From NCBI RefSeq assembly GCF_030123105.1, contig NZ_CP126095.1:2418001-2482000 (forward strand): a DNA stretch of 64,000 nucleotides, in the 5' to 3' direction. The translations under genes were made by a program, and so were the position numbers. Positions 18,283-25,564 of this stretch are shown here, one piece after another. How positions within the stretch are numbered: position 1 is the first letter of the stretch; every line of letters starts with the position of its first letter. This stretch comes from Paenibacillus sp. G2S3. GTDB taxonomy: Bacteria; Bacillota; Bacilli; Paenibacillales; Paenibacillaceae. The notes under the pieces were generated by a model, which was not told the origin of the DNA, ran no database searches, and was given only the letters and a program-made list of their open reading frames with translations.

Positions 18283-18379
18283 TAATAAGCCAAACAGAAA
18301 CATGAGTTGTTGTTGGTTTGTCATTGAATATAAAGTACAAAGCGGATAACCTGCCCTTAGTTGCAAGAATTAATACATC

Positions 18380-18516
18380 TAGAATAATATTTGGAGAATT
18401 GCATTTGAAAGACCTTCTAATGGCAATCCCTTTGCCAATGGTGAAAAGGCTATGGATACTATTCCTTCCTCCTTCAATACATCCTGCACCCCATTTTCTA
18501 TCCATCTATCGAACAT
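18380..18516 (-). pseudogene. aldo/keto reductase fragment
   Basis: A frame reads MFDRWIENGVQDVLKEEG followed by IVSIAFSPLAKGL, which matches the internal part of YghZ-type aldo/keto reductases (pattern FDRW.E.GLQ..L...G.G.IAFSPLA.GL). Only about 35-40 codons remain; homology stops after that. It is fused in frame, on the same strand, to a GH28-like fragment. No start, no catalytic tetrad: a relic. Confidence 0.65.
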
Positions 18517-18815
18517 TTCTATATTGCTGACCGAGCCAACCTCGTCACTGCCATATTTAGCCGTACAGATGAGGATCGGAGCCGTCCTAAATTGGCCGGA
18601 GGTACCATTATTAAAGATTTTTTCTGTACGAATGTCGATAAAATGAATATCATCCCATACGCCATTCCCTTGGTCATGATCCACGCTGTCACCCCGATAG
18701 CCCTGGATCACGTCAATATTCATAAACCAATATCGCTGACCGCAGCTCGTACTTGCATGCCTACCTTGGTACCAGCAGATTCGGTAAAGGCAACCGGATT
18801 TTTGTATACGACATC
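18517..18815 (-). pseudogene. GH28-like enzyme fragment (relic of the 33-41 kb family)
   Basis: Across two frames the minus strand reads VVYKNPVAFTESAGTKVGMQ, then NIDVIQGYRG, VDHDQGNGVWDDIHFIDIRT and NNGTSGQFRTAPILI. This is nearly the same as residues in the middle of the intact enzyme at 38892-40892 and its paralogue at 32843-34843. A one-base deletion near SDI(W) separates the two frames. About 100 codons survive, with neither the N-terminal signal nor the C-terminal lectin domain. It shows that another copy of this family once existed about 15 kb away from the current cluster. Confidence 0.8.
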
Positions 18816-19440
18816 CAAGGGGCCCCTTTATTATTATATAGCCATAATGCATATTCCATAGGGCGTACTAAAGCTTTACGATAGGTGCTGCTGTCCCCGG
18901 ATCGGGCGAATACTTCTCGGGCAGGCGTCGGGTTGACCTCTAAGACATAGATCCTTCCTTCACGATCGATGGCTAGATCAAGAGCTAATTCACATAATAC
19001 ACCAAAGCTTTCTTCTAGAAAGACAGCGGCCTCAAGACCTAGCTTTTCGGCAGTTTTCATAACCTTCTCGGTTTTCTCTGTGCTACCTAGCTACTCTTTC
19101 AATAAGGTCTCTGCACGAACCGCGTGACCACCACCATGAAGATTAGAGGTTATGCTTCGTGCAGCACATACTCTTGCGGCCCTTCCAGTTAGCAGTGGAA
19201 TGCCCTGCTGAATAAGGAAGCTTCCTCCGATACACCATTGACGAACAATCGATTCCAGTCGTGAGGCTGAGACCTTCCGAGGGGCTATGATACGGCGATC
19301 CTGCCGACTGCCTTGGATATCAAAGACGCCTTGTTTATCCTTCTTTTTCTCTATTCTAAAAATACCACGTCTATCCGTACCGTTAGCCGGTTTGATATAG
19401 ACTACTGGTGTCTGTTTAAGCGGTACTATATAGATGTGGA
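18816..19440 (-). pseudogene. YheC/YheD-type ATP-grasp protein, degraded C-terminal part
   Basis: The minus strand reads PVVYIKPANGTDRRGIFRIE, an internally shortened stretch, AARSITSNLHGGGHAVRAE, then a TAG stop at 19093-19091 where TGG (Trp) is expected, and then KLGLEAAVFLEESFG, ELALDLAIDREGRIYVLEVN and REVFARSGDSSTYRKALVRP. This is the ATP-grasp core of the endospore-associated YheC/YheD family (metal-binding E.N motif at the end of that domain). The gene lacks its N-terminus, has an internal deletion and a nonsense codon, and is joined at its 3' end to the GH28-like relic. Confidence 0.75.
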
Positions 19441-19843
19441 AAAATATTCAAAAGATTCTCACCGCAGTAATAACCAAACTATCGTGTTGTTTATTACATG
19501 TGTTTGTAACCAGCTTTACGATCTATACAGCTTTTCTAAGTAATTTGAACTCAAAGGGTCTAATGAAAAGGGTTGTACTTAACTTCTACTTTGTTCTTTG
19601 TTCATAAACTTTAAATCAGTTCAAATAAATTATCTAATCTTGACTTGGAAGAGGGGGTTTCTATTAGTTTTCGCCTTGAAATTCCCGATGATTACATTAT
19701 AAGGATATTTAGTGTTTTAGTTAAAATTAATCCATATAATTTCAGGGGTCTTATATAGGTGCTTGAAGCAAGAAGAAAATCTCGATGAAGGGTGATGATA
19801 TCATTAGAGCATTAAGTGAACGAATGGAAAAGGGGGGCGAAAG
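19441..19843. other. intergenic remnant without a clear gene
   Basis: About 400 AT-rich bases between the pseudogene cluster and the next gene. Very short frames exist (for example ATG 19785, 20 codons, whose TGA overlaps the next ATG), but none has a recognisable product or ribosome binding site. No hairpin or insertion sequence end was recognised. Confidence 0.4.
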
Positions 19844-20299
19844 ATGAAGTCATTCAAGACAGGGCTACAAGCCACTCTTTATGTAATACTGGTGGTTGGA
19901 CTGCATCTGATCTTAATCTATTTTTTAAAGATAAGAATAGAGGGATGGGGAACGGAGTTATTAAACAGCTCATTTAAGGTGTACTTTATACCACTTTTAT
20001 TATGTTTTATTAATTCTTTTTTGATTATAAGGACTCAGAGGATAAAGTACAATGCTATTTGGTTTTTGGTAACTATGTTATCCAGCCTCTTACTTCTTTT
20101 ATTTTTTAATGCAACGCAAGATGACAGTGATAGTGATGATGGAGTTGTCGTTTCTATTTTATTTTTTCCAAAATATCAAGTGGAAATGCTCATTCTGCTT
20201 CCTTGGAGTATTTCTATTATACAATTTATCTTAACTCTATATTATCTAATCAAAATAAGGAAAAATCTAATCGTTAGAAATAATAAAGGGGGAATGTAA
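19844..20299 (+). CDS. small membrane protein of unknown function
   Basis: 151 residues with four predicted membrane helices (LQATLYVILVVGLHLILIYF; VYFIPLLLCFINSFLII; AIWFLVTMLSSLLLLLFF; LILLPWSISIIQFILTLYYL). An acidic loop (DDSDSDDG) lies between helices 3 and 4. ATG 19844 follows AAAGGGGGGCGAAAG. The next gene starts one base after its stop, so they are co-transcribed. No family recognised. Confidence 0.55.
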   Translation: MKSFKTGLQATLYVILVVGLHLILIYFLKIRIEGWGTELLNSSFKVYFIPLLLCFINSFLIIRTQRIKYNAIWFLVTMLSSLLLLLFFNATQDDSDSDDGVVVSILFFPKYQVEMLILLPWSISIIQFILTLYYLIKIRKNLIVRNNKGGM

Positions 20300-20300
20300 T

Positions 20301-20654
20301 ATGAAAAGAATATTTTCATTAAGTATAATTATTACAGCTTTTGTTTCTTTATTTAGTCCAACTGGAAAGCTCCAAAACTGTACATATGCTAATTCAGTTC
20401 ATGAATCTGTATACAGCAATAATCCAGTCGAACAATCTTCGATCGGAATATTGAGTACATCAGTATACCCAGATAATGCTGTCGTGAAATATGGAGAAAA
20501 GATATACATCAATTATAGTTTCAATGATAAGGCTCACCCAGTACTCATTAATATTTATAAAGATGGAATAATATTTTTACCTGGAATAATGGGAAGTGAG
20601 TTGTTTCTGGGCGATGAGCAGGTATGGGAAAAAAGAATCAAAAATGATAGATAA
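20301..20654 (+). pseudogene. truncated secreted protein, beginning of an LCAT-like alpha/beta hydrolase
   Basis: 117 residues. A signal-like N-terminus (RIFSLSIIITAFVSLFSP) is followed by a short region that may be an Ig-like or linker domain (VYPDNAVVKYGEKIYINYS) and then IIFLPGIMGSELFLGDEQVW. This last motif is the typical first strand and oxyanion region of lecithin:cholesterol acyltransferase-type hydrolases (PGIMGSEL). The protein stops about ten residues later, so the catalytic Ser-Asp-His part is gone. Either the gene was cut by a deletion or the short product is kept for another purpose; the first is more likely. Confidence 0.55.
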
Positions 20655-20675
20655 TCATTGAGAGGTTTTAACTAT

Positions 20676-21047
20676 ATGAGTTTGATAATTAGTGTAATTC
20701 AAAAGGGAAGTATAATTGTAGATACTAATTTTTTGGAGGAGCAGGTACCCGCACCACATAATAATTTGTTTGGTTTCGAATCATGTAGAAAAACTCTCTG
20801 GGGAAATGATTTAATTAGTGAACTCGGATGTGAGTTAATATATTCTTTAAAGAATACGAATATTTTTGCGTTTGATGAAGGAATAGAAAAACTGGAAAGT
20901 GAATTCCTTATTTTGCTTGATAATTTAAATACTATAGAACTACATACAGACTATGATAAAGAATTTATTGAATTTAGGGTAAGGAATGCTTTGGAAATGA
21001 TAAAAGTAAATAAGCTTTTAAACACAAAAACACGCGTACTTGTCTAA
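20676..21047 (+). CDS. small acidic protein of unknown function
   Basis: About 123 residues, no signal peptide, rich in Glu, Asp and Leu; the middle (FAFDEGIEKLESEFLILLD) is helical. ATG 20676 follows GAGAGG; a TTG 18 bases upstream is an alternative. The stop lies inside the ascending arm of a strong terminator. The size and acidity, and its place after a truncated secreted protein, recall immunity proteins of secreted toxins, but no toxin is present and no family was recognised. Confidence 0.5.
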   Translation: MSLIISVIQKGSIIVDTNFLEEQVPAPHNNLFGFESCRKTLWGNDLISELGCELIYSLKNTNIFAFDEGIEKLESEFLILLDNLNTIELHTDYDKEFIEFRVRNALEMIKVNKLLNTKTRVLV

Positions 21048-21066
21048 CACAGGTACGCGTGTTTTT
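21026..21066. terminator. bidirectional terminator between orphan gene and cdd
   Basis: A perfect 14-base stem AAAAACACGCGTAC / GTACGCGTGTTTTT with a short loop. T-runs on both strands let it serve the rightward small gene, whose stop codon lies within it, and the leftward cdd gene. Confidence 0.9.
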
Positions 21067-21093
21067 GATATTCCACTATGGTAGGTATTATTT

Positions 21094-21492
21094 TTACATA
21101 TCTAAATTTTTGAATGCGTAAGGCAATAAATCCCTTAAACTCAGCTCTAAGATTTCTTTTTTCTCATTGGTTAAATAGACAGGCATGTCGGGCAAACAGA
21201 ATTCCGATAATACTTGTCTGCAGATACTGCATGGCGGCAGAAAATCCATTGTGTCACCTGCTACAGCTATAGCCTGAAAATCACCTTTAGTATAGCCCTT
21301 TGTAATAGCTGTGAAGATTGCTGTTCTCTCTGCACAGTTAGTAGCACCAAAAGATACATTTTCTACATTTACTCCATTAATAACATTTCCATCTTTAAGT
21401 AATAAGGCTGCTCCAACTGGAAATTTAGAATAAGGGGCATAAGCAGCTTTCTTTGTGTTACGTGCGCTTTCCATTAATTCTTCTTTATTCAT
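21094..21492 (-). CDS. cdd: cytidine deaminase
   Basis: About 132 residues. It deaminates cytidine and deoxycytidine to uridine forms in pyrimidine salvage. The zinc site is clear: NCAERTAIF (Cys and catalytic Glu) and PCSICRQVL (two Cys), with the N-terminal AYAPYSKFPVGAALL substrate region, all as in Bacillus Cdd. ATG 21492 follows AAAAGGGTGA; a GTG nine bases upstream touches that site. It stands alone with its own promoter and a structured leader. Confidence 0.93.
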   Translation of the reverse strand: MNKEELMESARNTKKAAYAPYSKFPVGAALLLKDGNVINGVNVENVSFGATNCAERTAIFTAITKGYTKGDFQAIAVAGDTMDFLPPCSICRQVLSEFCLPDMPVYLTNEKKEILELSLRDLLPYAFKNLDM

Positions 21493-21514
21493 AATACTCA
21501 CCCTTTTTAAATAA

Positions 21515-21596
21515 GAATGAACCTTTCGGTCCCCTTATCGCCAACTTTAAGGTTGGCAGGACTTCTAATATTATAGTCAGACCAAATGGTTGTCAA
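21515..21596 (-). promoter_or_regulatory. cdd promoter and structured 5' leader
   Basis: On the minus strand TTGACA (21596-21591) is followed after 17 bases by TAATAT (21573-21568), with an overlapping TATAAT. The transcript leader then contains a hairpin CCAAC-CTTAAA-GTTGG and a second hairpin GGACC-GAAA-GGTTC capped by a GNRA-type tetraloop, which can be extended by ATAAG/CTTAT. The two compact stems fill the 60 bases between promoter and ribosome binding site. Confidence 0.6.
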
Positions 21597-21758
21597 CATT
21601 AAAATCTAGAAGTTCCTCCTCCATGATGTACTACTCGATAAGTACCAATAGGGAATCATAGCTTTAAGATATAACTAGATATAGTAAATATAAGTTATAC
21701 ATATTAAGCCTGCCATGGTAGCCTTAACTTATAAGAGACGAGTAGAGGAGTTTTTAAT

Positions 21759-22718
21759 TTGGGAGCGGCAGGGAGTACATTTAAACAAAAAATATTGAGC
21801 AAGAAACCTGGTATTTTAACATATGGAATGACACCACCGAAGGCAAGCCATTCACCAGAAAAAATATCAGAAATTGCACAGAAACAGGTTGAAAGACTTA
21901 AAAACGTTGATTTAGATGCTTTAATTCTTTACGATGTCCAGGAGGAAGCAGAAAGAGTTGATCATGAAAGACCTTACCCATATTTACCAACGATTGATCC
22001 GGCTGTCTATGGTGATAAATATCTAAGACAAGTGGAGGTCCCGAAAATAATTTATCGGTGCGTCGGTAATGATACAAGAGCTTCGTTCGCGGATTGGATT
22101 AAGACTGACGAAAGTGAAGACAGATTTTCAGTGTATGTGGGTGCTTCGTCAAGTAAGCAAGAGGTGAAATTGAATTTACCAGATGCTTATAAGCTAAGCA
22201 AACAGTTAAATAGTAATTTGAATTTTGGAGGAGTTGTCATTCCTGAAAGACATATAAAAAAGAATGATGAGCATATACGGGTTGTCGAAAAGATTAACAA
22301 TGGATGCAGCTTTTTTATCACTCAGGCAACTTATAATGTAGAGGCATCAAAGAATTTACTGTCTGATTTATATTATTCCTATACAAATCAGGGTTTTGAA
22401 ATGGTTCCTATTTTATTTAATCTTGCACCATGTGGCACAGCGAAAACATTACAATTTATGAAATGGTTGGGGATTAGTATCCCGGGATGGTTAGAAAACG
22501 AGTTGAAATACTCGAACGACATTTTGGATAAATCAATTCAGCTATCTCAAAAAATATTTGAAGAACTATTTGAGTTCGGGCTTGAGAAGGGAATTCCTAT
22601 TGGATGCAGCATTGAAAGTGTTTCAACAACTAAGTTGGAAATTGAAGCATCTATACAGCTTGCTAAAGATGTAAAGGCATTTCTAGATAAAAAGCTGTTG
22701 AGTCTAGAAAGTAGATGA
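21759..22718 (+). CDS. methylenetetrahydrofolate reductase-like protein
   Basis: 319 residues with the pattern of a flavin-type MTHFR barrel: GILTYGMTPPK at the start, FGGVVIPERH and NGCSFFITQATYN (compare .TQ.fF. in MetF) and LAPCGTAKTLQFMKWLGI. Overall length fits. At the place where MetF has its catalytic Glu (FEFFPP), this protein reads TYGMTPP, so the usual proton donor seems absent. TTG 21759 follows AGAGGAG by 8 bases. No methionine or folate gene is nearby. It may use a different folate, a partner subunit or another substrate. Confidence 0.65.
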   Translation: MGAAGSTFKQKILSKKPGILTYGMTPPKASHSPEKISEIAQKQVERLKNVDLDALILYDVQEEAERVDHERPYPYLPTIDPAVYGDKYLRQVEVPKIIYRCVGNDTRASFADWIKTDESEDRFSVYVGASSSKQEVKLNLPDAYKLSKQLNSNLNFGGVVIPERHIKKNDEHIRVVEKINNGCSFFITQATYNVEASKNLLSDLYYSYTNQGFEMVPILFNLAPCGTAKTLQFMKWLGISIPGWLENELKYSNDILDKSIQLSQKIFEELFEFGLEKGIPIGCSIESVSTTKLEIEASIQLAKDVKAFLDKKLLSLESR

Positions 22719-22852
22719 TTTATTGTTTTAAGGAGATTAGAAATATAAACGTTATCGCATTGAATAAACTACTAGTGAAGAGCTTATAAAGGGTTTTCTA
22801 ACGGTGAACTCACGTTTAAAATGAAAAACCACAAAAACTAACTATTCATTGA

Positions 22853-22889
22853 GCCGGTAATCCTTTCTGTTAAGGGTTACCGGTTTTTT
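22853..22889 (+). terminator. intrinsic terminator (repeat copy 2)
   Basis: GCCGGTAATCCTT / AAGGGTTACCGG stem, TCTGTT loop, then TTTTTTA. It is a close relative of the hairpin at 18245-18282 (shared CCTTTCTGTTAAGG core). It lies 135 bases after the MTHFR-like gene; the bases between have no other clear feature. Confidence 0.7.
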
Positions 22890-22943
22890 ATAAGTTAATA
22901 GGGACATGATCATCATCTCAATAGCTTGTCATCGAGGATGGTT

Positions 22944-23018
22944 ATGTCATTGGATAATATGGATCTTCGGGCGTTACCGTATGCTGTCGGTGGTGAGAGA
23001 TTCTGTACAAGCTACTAG
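22944..23018 (+). CDS. possible leader peptide upstream of the Tet-like gene
   Basis: A 24-codon frame, MSLDNMDLRALPYAVGGERF and four more residues, ending 36 bases before the GTPase gene. It has a reasonable ribosome binding site (GAGGA, 22934-22938) six bases before its ATG. Ribosomal-protection genes such as tet(M) are preceded by short leader peptides that control attenuation. This one is a candidate only; it may be chance. Confidence 0.25.
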   Translation: MSLDNMDLRALPYAVGGERFCTSY

Positions 23019-23054
23019 ATTTCGGCTACGATTCTTATATAACAGATTGACTGA

Positions 23055-25058
23055 ATGGATGGTAGAAATATGTATTGTAAACTGTCAGAAGCATCACCAA
23101 TCACCATCGGACTGCTAGCACATGTTGATGCCGGCAAAACCACCTTCGCAGAGCAGCTCCTATACCATGCTTCCGGAATTAAGACTCGGGGGAGAGTCGA
23201 TCATCAGGATGCCTTTTTGGATAGTCATGAGATGGAGCGGGCACGGGGGATAACGATTTTTGCTGACCAGGCGGTGATGAAATATAACGAACAATCGTAT
23301 CAGCTCATTGACACACCGGGGCATGTCGATTTTTCAGCTGAGATGGAGCGCGCTTTACAGGTCATGGATTATGCGGTACTCATCTTAAGTGCTGTGGAGG
23401 GCATTGAAGGGCATACCGAAACGGTCTGGCAATTGCTACAGGAATATGGCATACCCACTTTTATATTTATTAACAAAATAGATCGTACCGGTGCTGACGT
23501 CCAGCGTGTGCTAAAAGCGTTAAGGCAGCAATTTTCGCCGGATATGTTGTATTTGGCAAAAGGTCTAGATCAGAGCATACTGCCTGAAGAGGTTATTACC
23601 GCCGTTGCTGAGCGAGATGAAGCCTTGATGGAGGCATATCTCGAAGACAACATTGATCCTGGGCAGGTATTGGCTACGCTGAAACAAATGGTTAAAGAAC
23701 GGGTGGTTTTTCCCGTTATGAGTGGAGCAGCTCTATTGGATCAGGGGATTGCGGAATGGATGCAGACGATGCAACTACTAATGGAATCGACTTATGAAGT
23801 AAACGCAGTATTCGGGGCACGAGTATATAAGGTGCGTCATGAGCCGCAAGGCACGCGACTGACTTTTATGAAGATATTAGCTGGAAAATTACGGGTACGG
23901 GAGGATCTCTGCTATAGCACTTCAGAACATGAGGAGTTAAGCCAGAAAATCACTTCTATTCGTATCTATCATGGGGGGAAATATACTTCATGCGATGAAG
24001 CCTCCGCGGGACAGCTTGTTGCCGTTACGGGCCTAACCGATGCGGCCATTGGACTGGGTATAGGTGATCATTCTGATCGAGTAGAATCCCGTCTTGAGTC
24101 AGCGTTGAAATCCAAAGTTGTATTCAATTTGGGGATATCATCCAGAGAAGTACTACGCTTTTTCATGATCCTGCAAGCCGAAGACCCTACGCTGCAAGTG
24201 ACATGGGAGGACAAGCTGGAGGAGATTCATGTTCATGTGATGGGAATGATCCAGCTAGAGGTACTTCAGCAGGTGATGTTAGACCGTTTCCAGCTCAAGG
24301 TAACGTTCTCAAAGCCAGAGATATTATACAAAGAAACAATTGCAGAGACTGTGATTGGCTGTGGGCATTTCGAACCTCTTAAGCATTACGCAGAGGTGCA
24401 TCTCCGGCTTGCGCCTGCGAAACGTGGTGAGGGAATTATATATCGCAGTACATGCCATGTGGAGCAGCTCAGTACTGGGTATCAGCATCTCGTCGGTCAG
24501 CATTTACTTGAAAAGGACCATCGTGGAGTTCTTACCGGCTCTCCCGTCACCGATCTGTATGTAACGCTTTTAACCGGGGCAGCGCATCAGAAGCACACTC
24601 ATGGCGGTGATTTTCGGGAGGCGACACTGCGGGCACTGCGGCAGGGCTTGGAGCAAGCGAACAAGATTCTACTGGAACCCTATTATCTATTCAAAATCAA
24701 AGTCGATGCAGAGCTTATCGGACGCGTAATGTCTGATATACAGCTGGCCCATGGTGAATTTGACCCGCCAGAAATGCTAGGTGAATCGATGTTTATTCAG
24801 GGACGTGCGCCTGTCGCGACGTTCATGCATTATGCAGTAGAGCTTGCTTCATTCACGAAGGGCAAGGGAGCAATCTCGATGAAGTTAGGCGGTTATCAGC
24901 CATGTCATAACCCAGAACAGGTCATCGCAAGGATTGGATACGACCGCAGCGCTGATCCTGAGTATACCTCCAGCTCTATGTTCTGTGCAAAGGGAGCGGG
25001 ATATAGCGTTCCTTGGGATGAAGCGCCTTCGTATATGCATTTGGAGATTCAGGAATAG
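23055..25058 (+). CDS. TetM-type ribosomal protection GTPase
   Basis: 667 residues, homologous in layout to Tet(M)/Tet(O)/OtrA and to EF-G. GTPase motifs: LLAHVDAGKTT (G1), RARGITIFA (switch I), DTPGHVDF (G3), NKID (G4). Later EF-G-like domains are present, with HVHVMGMIQLEVL and MSDIQLAHGEFDPP. Members remove tetracycline from the ribosome or act as housekeeping relatives; this protein is clearly diverged from the mobile tet genes, with altered motifs in the fourth domain, so resistance is not assured. ATG 23055 is used, with ATG 23070 as an alternative; neither has a strong ribosome binding site. A single-gene unit with a terminator before it and a convergent regulator after it. Confidence 0.8.
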   Translation: MDGRNMYCKLSEASPITIGLLAHVDAGKTTFAEQLLYHASGIKTRGRVDHQDAFLDSHEMERARGITIFADQAVMKYNEQSYQLIDTPGHVDFSAEMERALQVMDYAVLILSAVEGIEGHTETVWQLLQEYGIPTFIFINKIDRTGADVQRVLKALRQQFSPDMLYLAKGLDQSILPEEVITAVAERDEALMEAYLEDNIDPGQVLATLKQMVKERVVFPVMSGAALLDQGIAEWMQTMQLLMESTYEVNAVFGARVYKVRHEPQGTRLTFMKILAGKLRVREDLCYSTSEHEELSQKITSIRIYHGGKYTSCDEASAGQLVAVTGLTDAAIGLGIGDHSDRVESRLESALKSKVVFNLGISSREVLRFFMILQAEDPTLQVTWEDKLEEIHVHVMGMIQLEVLQQVMLDRFQLKVTFSKPEILYKETIAETVIGCGHFEPLKHYAEVHLRLAPAKRGEGIIYRSTCHVEQLSTGYQHLVGQHLLEKDHRGVLTGSPVTDLYVTLLTGAAHQKHTHGGDFREATLRALRQGLEQANKILLEPYYLFKIKVDAELIGRVMSDIQLAHGEFDPPEMLGESMFIQGRAPVATFMHYAVELASFTKGKGAISMKLGGYQPCHNPEQVIARIGYDRSADPEYTSSSMFCAKGAGYSVPWDEAPSYMHLEIQE

Positions 25059-25073
25059 GAGTGAGAAAGCAGT

Positions 25074-25412
25074 CTAGGAATTATCCTTCACCCCAATATT
25101 TCTTTGTCCCCATTCAACAACGGATTCAATTAAAGGCACTAATTCTTTTCCAGATGAGGTTAGAGAATACTCAACTCTTGGTGGCACTTCGTTATACTGC
25201 TCCCGATGAATGATTCCATATTCTATAAGATCCCTTAGTGAGTTGGTTAAGGTAGTCCCTGTTATTCCATGCAGTCTTCTTTTTAACTCGTTATAGCGTA
25301 TGTTGTCGTTCTCACTAAGAATGGCTAGGATCGGGAGGTTCCACTTTCCGCTGATTACATGGAATGCGAAGGTTGCAGGACATAATTGATCAAGTCTAAA
25401 TTCGTATTTCAT
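25074..25412 (-). CDS. HxlR-family transcriptional regulator
   Basis: 112 residues, winged helix. Cys11 (DQLCPATFAFHVISGKW) is the conserved N-terminal cysteine used for thiol sensing in YodB, HypR and relatives. The core FNELKRRL.GIT-type helix (NELKRRLHGITGTTLTNSL) and the wing PPRVEYSLT are clear. It is transcribed away from the DsbA-like gene, and palindromic sites lie between them, so it probably represses that gene and itself until oxidised or modified. Confidence 0.88.
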   Translation of the reverse strand: MKYEFRLDQLCPATFAFHVISGKWNLPILAILSENDNIRYNELKRRLHGITGTTLTNSLRDLIEYGIIHREQYNEVPPRVEYSLTSSGKELVPLIESVVEWGQRNIGVKDNS

Positions 25413-25430
25413 ACATAACTCCTGTCCAAT

Positions 25431-25499
25431 AGTATTATTAAAGATACTTAGTATTAAAAATAATCGTACTTGTTTGAATTTGTATTGGTATTATAATAC
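25431..25499. promoter_or_regulatory. HxlR operator candidates and promoter of the DsbA-like gene
   Basis: GTATTATAATAC (25488-25499) is a perfect 12-base palindrome that contains the -10 TATAAT (25492-25497); a -35 TTGTTT lies 16 bases upstream (25470-25475). AGTAT-N8-ATACT (25431-25448) is a second inverted repeat on the side of the regulator gene. The layout fits a repressor acting on both divergent genes. Confidence 0.55.
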
Positions 25500-25564
25500 T
25501 CCCATACAAAGAACTTCTACAAGAGGGCACTTTCTTTGATTCTCCAGCGAAAGGTGATTTATAT

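Noticed and set aside
18318..18861. Short plus-strand frames of 64-89 codons in the decayed region
   Set aside because: They are antisense to the GH28-like and aldo/keto reductase relics, whose protein similarity is clear on the minus strand.
19313..19543. 76-codon plus-strand frame
   Set aside because: Antisense to the YheC/D relic over much of its length and without a ribosome binding site.
18241..22890. Integrated mobile element between the paired hairpins
   Set aside because: No transposase, integrase, inverted terminal repeats or tRNA target were found; the hairpins alone do not support it.
22906..23118. 70-codon frame overlapping the start of the Tet-like gene
   Set aside because: Out of frame with the GTPase, overlaps its first 64 bases and has no ribosome binding site or recognisable product.
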